Origin: Artemia franciscana
Lineage: Eukaryota > Arthropoda > Branchiopoda > Anostraca > Artemiidae
Length of the DNA: 64,000 nucleotides
Direction of reading: 5' to 3'
NCBI RefSeq assembly: GCF_032884065.1
Contig: NC_088867.1
Span: 41,781,314 to 41,845,313, forward strand
Of the stretch, positions 24,246 to 37,300 are shown piece by piece (positions within the stretch are counted from its first letter, which is position 1; each line of letters begins with the position of its first letter). Below the pieces are notes generated by a model, which was not told the origin of the DNA, did no database searches, and saw only the letters and a list, made by a program, of their open reading frames with translations. The position numbers and the translations under genes are program-made.

Positions 24246-25329
24246 AAAAACTGCATGGGATGCCCCATGCATCCCATTATATTTAGGCTGGTTTAAGGAT
24301 ACCAAATATACAAAATGAAAGAAGGTAAACAAAATGAAAAGTCCTGGTTGAACTTCACTGAAGTAAGGATGTTTGAAACTTTTTTTTTAAATTTTCATTT
24401 TACTTGTAAAGGTTGTGGATTATTATAAGTCTCTTTTCTTTTATATATTATGTTTTGGGGGCAGGACAAACAAATTTAAAACAAACAAAAATCTTTTACT
24501 ATTAAAGAGTAAATAAGACCCAAAACAAACAGAAATTAAATAAACAATCATAACAAACATACAAATAAAATGAATAAATAAATCTTTAAAAAAGTAAAAC
24601 TGAAATTGAATATCCAAATCAAGCTGAAAACGAACAAAAATCACTAAAAACAAGAGTTTGGCTACTGCCCCCTTTCCTAACAGTAAGAGTTTTTAAAGCC
24701 TTCTGCATCATTGGCACTTTACTCAAAATGAATTATATCACAAATAATTTTTTTTGTGCTTATTACAGCTTTGAAAATAAAATGAAAATTACAATTAATT
24801 AAAATTTCAAAAATTTTAATGAGCTTTCAGCAACTAATATCATTATGAATGAAATGTTCAGTTTAATTTTATTTATTAATAAATTTATTATTGAGTGTGA
24901 AGTATTATAGATATTTATTTCTATTGATCTTAAGTTTAATATGATCTTATGTCATACAGTGAAATGTTGATAAAAGGCGAATTAAATTTTTATAAATGTG
25001 AGTGGTTCCACTCTTCCTATTTTGATTCCAGGATACACACTGAGTCTTTTGGTTTACCTATGCTCCCTCCCTTATTTCTGAATTTGAAGTCCAGTTGATA
25101 GATATTTCCACTCATTTCCCCAAGTAAGTCACAAGAAATGGCAGACATGCATAGTGTGTTTTCCTTTACTCAGCTGTGTATGTTGTTTCCAGAGAAATGT
25201 CTTGTCAAAATTTTGATATCTTGGCCTCTAAAATGATCCCTAGAAAATCCTAACCAATAAGATGACCAGGACCAAACATGACAACTATTTCTTCTATTAA
25301 ACAAACATAACAAGTATTATTACATGAAA

Positions 25330-26640
25330 ACAAAGAGCAACATTAAACCTTAAGCAATCAGGATTTATTCCTTTCATGAGGTGGCTTCATCCCCTATCCC
25401 TCATAGTCACCCAAATGATTGTAGAAACTTTGGAGGATGCTCATTCAATCAGGAACTGAGTGTTCTAGTGCTTTCTTTTAAAGTCAAAAGTGATTGGAGA
25501 CCAACTAGCCCCCCTCTTAGAACCTTTTTTGATATTCAGTCTTTCTATAACCCTAGTGAAAATCTGGTCAACTTTGTCAGGTACCAATTTTATTTTCAAA
25601 AAATTCAACAATAAATAAATATGCATCCAAGGATGAAATAACCCCTGGAGCACCTGGGATAACAAGTGTGAATTCTGAAAACAGTTAGTTCTTTACAGAT
25701 AGACTTAATAATAAAAAAAAAGTTAGGCATGACCAATCTTCAGAGTCTAGTGGCATGGGGCTTTTAAGGATTATTTTCTTGATCAAATTTTAATTTTATT
25801 AAATTAAATGCTAGGGATCTGTCCAGGTTTTTCTAGCATTATTTAAAAAAACAAACAAAAGGAAATTAAATAAAAAAAAGTTGTTTTTTCAGCTGGAAAT
25901 AAGGAGCAGCATTAAAGCTTAAACAAACAGAAAATATTATGTATATAAGGAAGTTCGTCTCCTCCAAAATTCTTACAGAATTGGGACAAAATTCAAGCTT
26001 TAGTGTAAAAAGAAGAGTATTGATGAGGGGGCGAACCCCCAAAATATGTAATAAAAATATACAAATATAGAAGTTTGTTATGGTAGTTAATTTGTAAGTT
26101 ATGTATATTTATTACTAATAAAAACGTTCACAAAAAAAGTTCTAGTTGCATTTTTAAGTAACCAAAATTGGAGGGCAACTAGGCCTCCTCCCCCACTCCT
26201 TTTTTCAAAATCGTCCGAATAAAACTATGAGAAAGCCATTTTGCAAAAAAAAAAAAATAATATGCAAATTTCGTTTTAATTATTCATGTGCAGTGAGCCA
26301 AAATCAAAACATGCATCAATTCAAAAACATTCAGAAATTAAATGAAAAACAGGTTTTTTTTTAACTGCAAGTAAGGAGCAACATTAAAACTTGAAACGAA
26401 CAGAAATTATTCCATATGTGAAAGGGGTTGTCCCCTCCTCAATGCCTTGCTCTGTATGCTAAAGTTTTTTATTGTTTTAAAAAGTAGAGTTGTGACAAAG
26501 TCTCAAACTTTAGCGTAAAGAGTGGACGTTGAGGAGAGGACAACCTCTCATTCGTTTTAAGTTTTAATGTTGCTCTTTACGTGCAGATAAAAAAAAATTG
26601 TTTTTTTTTATTTAATTACATTTAAGGGGCATTTTTTTAA
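25330..26640 (+). repeat. dispersed family R1, diverged compound copy
   Basis: Repeated R1 modules include TAAGGAGCAGCATTAAAGC, GAGGGGGCGAACCCCC, GGAGGGCAACTAGGCCTCC and TTTCGTTTTAATTATTC. The end near 26530-26600 is inverted relative to the rest, so at least one internal rearrangement or nested copy exists. The open frames over it are not genes. Confidence 0.75.
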
Positions 26641-27161
26641 TAACAAAGATTAAAACTTAAACTTAGAATCAGGAAATTTTAAGAAGAACAGGAGTCCTTA
26701 TTTTAAATTAGTTAAAAAAATACTTTTTTTTAGCAAAGTAAAGAACTCGATTAAACCAAAAATGGGCATAAATAGAATCAAATAATCTACCAGGCGTAAA
26801 TTACCACAAGTCAGCATTAATAAATAAATGAAACCTAACAAACAGACATTATAGTAAATATCAGAGTCAAACTCAAAACAAGCAGAAATTAACATGATTA
26901 GGGCTCATAAACCCAATGCCTTCACAAAACCAGAATATAATTTGCACTTCGCTGAAAAAACTACAAATGAATATGCATCTTCAGTTTAATATACATATGC
27001 TCATATTTATTTCCTAAAATCTTTACAGTTCTTCAATATTAAAGTTGTAAAAGTGAAAAAATTGATTTTTTTTTAGTAAAGTGCGAATTATGTTCTGGCC
27101 TCGAGAGGCACAGTGGTTATGGGCCCTACTCATGTTGATTGTAAGATAAAGGAGGTAAGAT

Positions 27162-27197
27162 AGGTAAGATAAAGCTTCTTTAAGCTTTATCTTACCT
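27162..27197. repeat. perfect 16-bp inverted repeat with 4-base loop
   Basis: AGGTAAGATAAAGCTT and AAGCTTTATCTTACCT pair exactly. An outer TGATTGTA (27136) and TACAATCA (27200) extend the symmetry, and GTAAGATA is also repeated directly on the left side. Confidence 0.9.
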
Positions 27198-28077
27198 TAT
27201 ACAATCACTCAACCCTCAGCCTCAAAAAGACTAAAAAAAAAGAATTAAAAGAAGTAAAATATAAAAATAATTCTGTAAGATATATCAAAGTCTGTAAGAT
27301 AGATCAAAACAGTTTTTTCAATTGAAATTAAGGAGCATAATTAAAACTTTAAATAAAGAAAAATTATACCATATATGATTGAAGCCATCCTCTCCTCAAC
27401 ACTTCAGTATTTACACTAAAACTTTCAGTGCTTTCAAAAAGCTTGTTGTTCCATGCAGCCAAAACCATCATACCCTCTACAATAGAGGCTTCTGATTCTT
27501 AAATACGTTTAAACGCATTAAAAAATTGCATATAAATAGAAAAGAAAAATATTACTATATAAAATAGCTGAAAAAAAGCTCCTGGTAGAATTTGCTGCTC
27601 CTCCCCCTAGAACTTTCCTGTTGAGGCGAATGATTTCCCCATCTTGCCTTTTCCATCTCTGTAATGGTTTGACCTGTGAATTTAACATTTTAGGCTAGGT
27701 GAGAAAAGGTTTTCGCAATAGAGGAGCCCTATTACCCTTCCTCTCCTTCACCACTAACAACAGTGTAGGCTGGGGATATTCCCGAAAATAAAGAGAAATT
27801 AGAAATATATTTTTACCTCCCTTCCCCTCCCTGGAGCTTATTTTATTGGCTATTTATCTAAGGGCTCGATGAGATTTTGATAGTTTGGCATTAAAATGTA
27901 CTCTTGAAGGCGTAGCCCCCCACTTATAAAATGATCCACCGCCCCTCCTTTATAGTAGGTGATATTCACTTACATATCTTCGCAATTAATTTTAGGAAAT
28001 ATGAAGCAAATTAGTTATGTTAAATGAAAATAAATGTCAGATATATTTATCTGTAATGAGAAGGGAGGTTTACTTTT

Positions 28078-30552
28078 TATGGCACTTGGTATTAACCAAG
28101 TGACATATAGCAATCGCAAATTCTGTTGGTCTGTCTGTCAGTCTGTGGGTCCCAGTTTTGCTACTTTAGGCACTTCCAGGTAAGCTAGGACGATAAAATT
28201 TGGTAAGCGTATCAGGAACCGGACCAGATTAAATTAGAAATAGTCGTTTTCATGATTTGACCATCTGGGGGGAGTGGGGGGCCGGTTAATTCGGAAAAAA
28301 TAGAAAAAATGAAGTATTTTTAATTTATGAGCTGGTGATGGGATCTTAATGAAATTGTGTCTCAGAGCTCTTATTTTAGATCCCGACCGGATCTGATGAC
28401 ATTGGGGGGAGTTGGGGGGGGGGGAACCTAAAATCTTGGAAAACACTTAGAGTGGAGGGATCGGGATGAAACTTGATGGGAAAAATAAGCACAAGTCCCA
28501 GATACACGATTGACATAATCGGAACGGATCCGCTCTCTTTGGAGTAGTTGGGGGGGGGGGGGGGTAATTCTGAAAATTAGAAAAAATTAGGTATTTTTAG
28601 CTTACGAACGGGTGATCGGATCTCAATGAAATTTGATGTTTAGAAGGATATCGTGTCTTAGAGCTCTTATTTCAAATCCCGACCGGATCTGTTGACATAG
28701 GGGGGAGTTGGGAGGGGTAAACTTAAAACTTGGAAAACACTTAGAGAGGAGGGATCAGGATGAAACTTGGTGGGAAAAATAAACACAAGTCCTAGATACA
28801 TGATTGACATAAACGAAACGGATCCGCTCTCTTTGGGGTAGTTTGGGGGGGGGGGTTATTTATGAAAAATTAGAAAAAATGAGGTATTTTTAACTTACGA
28901 ATGGGTGATTGGATCTCAATGAAATTTGATATTTAGAAGGATATCGTGGCTCAGAGCTCTTATTTTAAAACTGACCAGATCTGGTGACATTGGGGGGGAG
29001 TTGGGAGGGGGAAACCTAAAACTTGGAAAACACTTAGAGTGGCGGGATCGGGATGAAACTTGGTGGGAAAAATAAGCACAAGTCCTAAATACATGATTGA
29101 CATAACCAGAATGGATCCGCTCTCTTTGGGGTAGTCGGGGGGGGATTAATTCTGAAAAATTAGGAAAAATGAGGTATTTTTAACTTACGAACGAGTGATC
29201 GGATCTCAATGAAATTTGATATTTAGAAGGATATCGTGTCTCAAAGCTCTTATTTTAAATCCTGACTGGATCTGGTGACATTGGGGGAAGTTTGGGGTGG
29301 GGGAACCCAAAATTATGGAAAACGCTTAGATTGGAGGGATCGGGATCAAACTTGGTGAGAAAAATACGCAGAAGTCTTATATAGGTGATTTACATAATTG
29401 GAACGGATCTGCTCTATTGGGGGGGGGGGGGTTAATTTAGAAAATTAGAAGAAATGACGTATTTTTAACTTACGAAGGAGTGGTCGGATCTTCATGAAAC
29501 CTCATATTTAGAAGGACCTCGTAACTCAGATCACCTATTTTAAATTTCAACCGGATCAAGCGTAATTGGGGGGGGGGCAGTTGGGGGACCGGAAATCTTA
29601 GAAAATACTTAAAGCGGTGAGATTAGGATGAAACTGGTTGGGAAGAATAGAAACTTGTCTAATATACGTGACTGACATAACCGGACCGGATCTGCTCTCT
29701 TTGGTGGAATTGGGGGCGGAGGGGGGGAGGGTAATTTTGAAAATTGAGGTATTTGTAACTTACGAAAGGGTGACCAGATCTCAATGAAATTTGATATTTA
29801 GAAGGATCTTGTGGTTTAAAGTTCTAATTTTAAATTCCGACCAGATCCTGTGACATTGGGGGGAGTTGGAGGGGGAAACCGGAATACTTGGAAAACGTGA
29901 AAATTGGGGTATTTTTATCTTACGAATAGATGATCGGATCTTAATGAAATTTGATTTTTAGAAGGAATTCATGTCTCAGGGCTCTTATTTCAAATCCCGA
30001 CCAGATCTTTTAACATTGGGGGGAGTTGGAGGGGGAAATCTTGGGAAAACACGTGGAGTGGAGGAATCGGGATGAAGCTTGGTGGATAGAATAAACAAAT
30101 GTCCTTGATATGTGATTGACAGAATCGTACTGGATTCGCTCTCTTTGGCGGAGTTGGTGGGAGGGGTTCAGTGATTTGGCGAGTTTGGTGCTTCTGGACA
30201 TGCTAGGACGATGAAAATTGGTAGGCGTGTCAGGGAGCTGCACAATTTGACTTCATAAAGTCGTTTTCCCAGATTCGACCATCTGGGGGGCAAAAGGGAG
30301 AGGAAAAATTAGAAAAAATTAGGTATTTATAACTTACGAGTGGGTGATCGGATCTTAATGAATTTTGATATTTAGAAGGACATCGTGAGTCAGAGCTCTT
30401 ATTTTAAATCCTGACCGGCATTGAGCCTCTTATTTTCCTTTTTAAATCAATCTATTGATTCATAGAATTTTGTTCGAGCTCATACCATATGATCTCTTGG
30501 CTCTTAGCTCTTCTCGTCTCGTCACAAGTGCCATAAGAGCTCTTAGCTCTTG
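28078..30552 (+). mobile_element. satellite-bearing repeat element R2 with ~290-bp G-rich units, forward copy
   Basis: It opens TATGGCACTTGGTATTAACC and closes with a GTCACAAGTGCCATA motif. Between them are about seven diverged units of ~290 bp. A unit contains GATCGGATCTCAATGAAAT, TATTTAGAAGGATATCGTG, CAGAGCTCTTATTTTAAAT, GACCGGATCTG, then runs of G (up to 13). The same element occurs inverted at 51641-53513. No protein frame is seen. The class is unknown; it could be a non-autonomous element whose body is a minisatellite. Confidence 0.8.
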
Positions 30553-31018
30553 TTTTTGTATTCTGATCTCCTCCCATCAAGAGAGAGAAGGATTTATTCA
30601 TCAAACAGATAATAAACAAAAAATGGTTACTGCCTCACCTAAAAATTAAAGCTTGTCCAAGGGGGAGATAGAGAAAACAAAATACATAAATTAAAAGAAC
30701 ACCAGGCCACCGACACCACTAATACCACCAGACTCAACTATAGATATGAAAAGAAAGCAACATCACTGCTTTACTTTTCCTCTGGGAACTACGTATCATC
30801 ATAATCCCCACAAGTAATAAAATAAATGAATGAATCAAAACTCATTATCTACAGACATCCAGGACAATCCTCGACTTTCCAAAGTTTAGTCACTAAAAGC
30901 TTATCTTAATCTATTTGATATATTTGCATTGGCACTATTTTTTTTAATTGACTTGTTCATTTTCCTTAAATCCTGTTATAGATGTTTATGCTTGTTTTTG
31001 TCATTTTGTCTTTTTCAG

Positions 31019-31189
31019 GTAATGACAATCTGCAAAGAAAAGCAAGGGACACTCTTCAAGGAAATAATCGTTTAAACATTGTTTTATTCAGCACTCTCTG
31101 ATCTCAAAAGTGATTGTCCATATTTGACTCACTAAAGCTTTGAGGAATGGATTATATTTTAAATTATTTGAATTAAGCTAGTTCTAAAA
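31019..31189 (+). other. Pez: possible 5' UTR part of the first Pez coding exon
   Basis: A pyrimidine-rich stretch ends in CTTTTTCAG at 31018, a good acceptor, about 170 bases before the start ATG. It may mark the 5' end of the exon carrying the start codon, with a noncoding exon further upstream. There is no transcript evidence, and the motif alone is weak. Confidence 0.3.
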
Positions 31190-31363
31190 ATGCCATTTGG
31201 ACTAAAGTTGAAGAAAAAGCATCATTACAATGTTGCATCCAATGGACTTTATGTTATTTGTGTGGAACTACTTGACAGTTCAATTGTAGAATGTACATTG
31301 TCTGTAACTAGTAGCGGCTGGGATTGTCTTGACAATGTCTGTCAACGGCTGAACCTTGAACAG
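31190..31363 (+). CDS. Pez: Pez exon 1: start codon and beginning of FERM F1 lobe (residues 1-58)
   Basis: The ATG at 31190 is preceded by AAAA. The exon reads MPFGLKLKKKHHYNV, YVICVELLDSSIVECTLSV and ends RLNLEQ at CAG/GTAAAAC, phase 0. The MPFGLKL opening and LLDSxxxECTLSV are hallmarks of PTPN14/PTPN21 and fix the start. The F1 lobe is ubiquitin-like. It is followed by a 7.4-kb intron filled mainly by a LINE relic. Confidence 0.93.
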
Positions 31364-34300
31364 GTAAAACCTAGTTTCTATGCTAGTTATGTTTTGGCTT
31401 GTGAATTTTATAGATATATCAATTGAAAAAAGCTTGAAAGGCCAAATACAAAAAAAAATATAATTTTAATTTGAAATTTTTCTTGCAGCATGGTTGCCGA
31501 ATTTGAATTTTACATAAAAAAAACACAAGCATATATACATACATATATTGAAAAAACCTAACCTTCACATCAGACATAATTCATTGTTAAAATTACATGA
31601 AAAATGAAAGATTCGAAACTGATTAAAAAGCCAAAAATGAAAAATAAATAGTTAACAATAAAATTAATGACTAGTTTTCTTGGTTATTATGCAGCTCAAT
31701 AAAACCTGGAACAAAATTCTTGCAATATCTTTCATGTTTAGCAGGGATATGAGTGATTTTAAACAGGATGGTGTATTACAAGCAGGATGGTTGGGCTTGG
31801 GGATGGTGGAACGTAATCAGGGAACAGACAGGGTCTTGGTGCCGAATTGGAGGCACAGGAGGCTCCTTTTCTCGACCAACGTGGTGAGTTTGAACTTACC
31901 TAGTAGATAATGATATGGAACCTTCTCTTCATGATTTCTCCTCTTCATGACATTTTCGATCACACAGATTTGTTCTGAAGAAAGACCTAAATGCCACATT
32001 GGACAAACAAACTCGAGCATTGGCCAAAGAAAAGAACACTTAAGTTGGAGAAGCTCCTTAGAGGGGCAAAACAATTTTGTCAAAATTTCTAGAAGAGGAA
32101 GCTTGGTTGAGTATGTTTTGAACGTGGAAATCCTACTTCAAGTTAGCAGTAATTGTCACTCCAAGTAGTTTAATGCAAGTGACAGAAATTTTGGGAGGAA
32201 TGAGATTTGTGAAAGTGGGGGATGATTAAAAAAAAAATTAACTGTCATAACTCACGATTTATTAGGGTTTACTTTCATCTTCGACAAAGAAGCCTCCTGT
32301 GTGACATTGTCAAGTAATGTCATAATTAAGCTTTTAATATTTCTTTTGCCAACCTCAAGTGCAGGCAGGTTGTCCACATACTTCCATCACTCTGTGTGGT
32401 CAGTCATGGAGGCTATTAACCGTGTATGAGGAATGTATGGGGAATAAAATGGGACACATCAGAGATCCCTGAGGCACCCCACAAAAGATAGGAAGCGTAT
32501 CCGAATAAACATTTTTATATTTAAGTACTTGATAACGATTTGTTAAATAGGAGCCAACAATTTTAACTAGAAAGGGACTCACTTGCAACTCCATCTGCAG
32601 TTTATTTACAAGGATATTGTGGTCAATTAGGTCATATGCTGTCTGGAGGTCAATTAATAAAAGATTCAGCCAAGTATCAGGGTTTTTAAAAATGGTGTCA
32701 AGAAGACTAACAAGGTAGTTTGAAATCTAGATGTCTCCGTCAGGTTTCCAAATTGCTGTAAGTTAGTAAGTTTACGAATCTTTTGTTTTTAACCAATTAG
32801 CTGAGAAATGCTCATGCATTTTTGAAAAAAAAAACTGGGGTTAAGGTAATTGGCTGTACTCCAATAAAGTCATTCATGCCTCCATTCCTTTGGATTGGAG
32901 CAATGTAGCCCAGCTTCCAGCATGAAGGGTAACATCTGGAATTACTAATATCATTAAGAAAAATAATAAGGGGTGTTGATAGTTTATCAGGTAATGCTTT
33001 TATTAGATCAATTGGGATATTACAAATATAGGACAAATACTAGGTTTTTTTCAGTTTCTGTATTTTTTCTATTATTTGTTTCACTGAAATTTCCGGGATT
33101 CCGAGAGATTCCTGAAATTTCCGAGAGAGGGGGGAACGTTTGCACACTGCTAGTTAGGTGTTTATTAAGCTCATTGGCTGTTTGTTCAGGTGGTTCATCC
33201 AGAAGAAAATCAAGGTTCTTGCACGAGCGACCCCCTACTTCTTTCACTTTCTTAAACTGTTGCTAAGGTTTGCTCCATTTTAAGTAATTTAATTTCTTCT
33301 TACCATAACGAAAAACAGCACGACGTATTTCTTTCTTTATTTGTTTACGGAGGGTTAAGGCTTGCTCTTTCTTTCTAAGGCGAAAAAGTTTTAGCTTCAA
33401 ATGAATTAGTCCTTTTTTTTCATCTATGTAAGGTTTGTCTGAGGAACGTACCTTTTTGGTAACCTCTGGGAAATAATTTTGGTAATTTGTCATTAATTTT
33501 TGTTGAACAAACTAACCTTTGAATTAAGTTTTACTCACGACAAAACATCATCCCAACTCTCAGACGTAATCCAAGATCCAAAATCACAAAGACCTTGACT
33601 TGCTATTGGCTGGTACGAAAATTCAGAAATGGAGTAATTTGTTTTAAAAACTAGCAGTGGTTTCAAATATAGCATGAAACGATAGTTATCACTGAGAGGG
33701 GAAGGGTAGTTGGAATATTGTAAAAGGTTTTAAGATTGGTGCAAATAACATCCAAACTGGTTCCACCTTTTGTAGTAGGGAAATCAAGAATTTGCGTGGG
33801 CTTCAGATCTTTGCACAGATAATTAAGACTTAGTTCGTTTGCGTCTCCTGCTATAAAAACCCTGGCATTTGGATACTTTTTCGTCACAATGTCAAGGCTT
33901 GCTTGCAGCCTATCATAGAAATTACGACGAGAGCAAGTATTCTGTCCGGGTCAATAATAAAATAAGTAACTGATTAAATTAGTATAACGCCGAGGCTGGC
34001 ATTTAGACTTAGTAGATATCCAAATGGTTTCATCGCAGTTACCTAATCCTGGCACATGGATATGGGTAGGAGATTGGCAATCTTTTGCAAAAAATCCTTA
34101 CTCATCCTCCTTTTTTTTTGCCAGTGGGTGGTCAACCGGGCGTAGCTTTATAAAATCCTGAAAACCAGTCATTTTAAGGAGATCTGGATTTTGTGCCTGG
34201 ACTTTAGTAACTGCAATTAAATCAATATGGTTCAATTTTGCTGTTGTTTCTAACTCAACTAACTTTTCAAAATCCAAAATTTTGGCGTTCGTAAGGATGA

Positions 34301-37300
34301 AAACAGGGAAATGATTAGTTGTTTTTTTTATCTTGAAATGGATTAAAGCCCCTCTACTCTCTACTCTTTAACAACTGATTTCTTCAAAAAAGCCTTATTC
34401 TGACGCAACTCGGGCTGGGTGTAAATATTAAAATCAATAGGGTGGTGGAAAGAACATCCCCTGAAAGTGAAATATTATCATTCGGGGTATTGTAGGAAGG
34501 TTTGTCCTAAGGCTCAAACTCACCACCCTATATCGAGAAACTATTAAACCGGTTTTGAAGTGGGATGGGAAGAGGTTCACTTTTAAAATTATGGGGTAAA
34601 TTGGCAGAGCCGCGGGTAAAATTTTGTTCTTTTGTAAAATTTTCTTCTATTAAAGAGGGGAAATCATATCTTTTACCTGAATAATCACAGGTAATCAGTG
34701 AAGTATTAACTGGTCTATGGTTGGACTTCAAGAGTGAAGCTTTAAGTGGACGATGGGATGGAGCGAATTGTTTTTGTGGCGGAATATTTATTACAGGTTA
34801 ATTTTCGCATGTGGCAACTCTTAAACCAGAGTCACACTGGTAGGGTAGCCAGGGGGATAAAGTGCAAGGGGTGGGGGAAAGGTTTCCGGGTGATCATGGA
34901 ATAAGTCAAATTGGGAGTGGTCTTTATATGGGGGGATGGGAAGGCGAGACGATACTGGGAGAGGGAAGGGTCGGGTTTGTTTCGACAAATTACGAGTGAA
35001 GTCCATAACCAGTCGGTAACTTCTTGGACGTGCGGAGAGGAACGGAGTCGAAAGAAGGTGATTTTTTGGGAAGAATGAGAGTGAGGGGGGGGGGGGGGTA
35101 TGGTCCGAATTGAATAAAGTGATTTTGGGGGTTGGGTTGACTGGATACGCCTAAGTACTTCGGGCAGAGGATTGTTTTGGGGGGATGGATTCCTGGGGTA
35201 TACTGCTTTGCATAGGGTTTGCAGGGGGATAAGGCTGAAAGTTGAATGAAACACGATCTAGGGGAGGGGGTTGGTCGTGAATACTTTTGACGTCGCCCTA
35301 AAAAGGTTGAGTTTTAAGCCTACCCTCCACCCCTGATGATGCATGAGCATAATTACACGAATTATCAATATAAGATAAAACTGAACACAGGTCGACATGA
35401 CCAAAAATACGCTTATCAGACGCACTGATTCCTGAAATAACATGACGACAAATATGTAGAAACTTGCATTGTTTGCAAAACCTGCAGAAACCACTATGAA
35501 AATGATTACAAGGTCACATTTTTCTTTTTGCTTATTTTTTCGAAAATTACGAAAGAGAAGGATAAAAGGAAAATAAAGGATGAAGGAAGGGGGGGGGGAT
35601 CTAGCTCTTGAAAAATACCTTTTATTGTCGCTGTGCAATAGAAAATACCCATTTACGCAATTTGCATCTCAGAGGGTGTCTGGGCTCTCAAAACGCTATC
35701 CCTGACTCCGTTACTTATATACAAGCAAACGACCTTCAAGCTATTCATCTATTTCCCAGTCTGATTGGAACACTTTCTTTTGAGTTTATCAGAGATGACT
35801 AATGTTAACTTTTAAGAATTGCCACCTGGAATATGCATAAAATAGAATAGATCTGAAATAGTCCAATTAAATTGCCCTTGGATTGGCAAATTTTTATGGA
35901 AAAATCCCAATTTTTTCGCTTGCAGCAGCATTAACCTGAAAGGCAAAATAATTTTGGTTTTAAGAATACTTTTCAGGAATGCAAAAATAATCCTTTATAG
36001 CCAACAACAGCAAAGTGAAACTTGTTCAGAAACCAATGAATAATATTCTTTGCAATGGAATTTGTCAATGATAGGCAATCAGTCCTTATTCATTTCATCT
36101 TCTGTTAATTTTACATTTTGGAATATTTAATGGTGTTTTAGTGATTTTTTTTCTTCATTGAGCTTGTTTGCTTATGTGAACACTTTTGTATCTATTTTTG
36201 AAAAACTGAATGTGCCACACCAGTGCATGCATTAAAATCTAGACTGTCCCAATTTGGCCCTATACAACCCTTGCAAATTTCAAAGTCTCATGACTATTAA
36301 TACTTGACGAGAATACAGTATGAAATTTAATGACATTGATTAACACTATTGGATTTAAAATGCTAATTTCAGAATTTATGCTGCCCACATTCTTCATTTT
36401 CTATTAAAATGTATTTCATTTAGTGAGTATTTTCCTTTTATATGAAAAGATAAGAGATCACATCTGTAGGCTATTGATCAAGGCCGTATTCAGGAGAGAG
36501 GGGGATTAACGGGTTTGGAAAACCCTCCTCCCCGTAATTTTGTCTGACTCCCAAAAAAAGGAACGAAAAAGCATGTAAAGAAATTTTTGATGCGTTTTGT
36601 AAAATAAAAAAGAAATCAGTGCCCTGAATATATCCTTGGTATCAATTATATCATCTGCCTTTGATTTAAATCTTTCAGTGCTGGCTTTAAGAATGCACTA
36701 AAATTACAAATAAAGTTTGTGCAAGAAGTAAACCATGTTTTGCATGATGAATTCTAAGGAGTAATTGTCGCCAGTAGATATAAAAGTATATTTCCCCTTA
36801 AACTTACATAAAAACATCGTAAGTGAAGATTTTTATGCCCAAAAGTAAGAAAAACTTTCTTGTTGTAGGGATAGCATGCAGCTAGGTTACGTTAAAAGGG
36901 GAAATTTGTTATATTTTGATAAACTTACCACGTTTTTTCCTCACTGCTTAAAACTTTCAGGAAATTTTTTTTTTGAGAGAGGGGTAAGGGGACTTAGAAT
37001 TTTGTGTTTGGAGGAAAGGGACAGAATGTTTTATCTTCAATCCTCATAAAAGAGTATTCGCTACAGTTCTTTCCTTTGTTATCCCTGTCGTCCTAATTTT
37101 TGGCGTGTTAGGCTATATTCGGTTAGTCTGGTGTATTAAAAAAAAGCAAAAAAAAACATCTATCAAAATAGGCGACATAACAGTTTGATATAACACTGCG
37201 TATAACAATGCATATAACACACAGATATAACACTGCAGAGCCCGTAAAATTTTTTTTAGCGGGGGGGGGGGGAGTCTTTGGAGGTCAGCATGGATAGTTG

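Noticed and set aside
34832-35254. 140-residue proline-rich minus-strand frame
   Set aside because: It is the complement of G-rich sequence upstream of the LINE relic. It might be a LINE ORF1 remnant, but nothing specific supports this.
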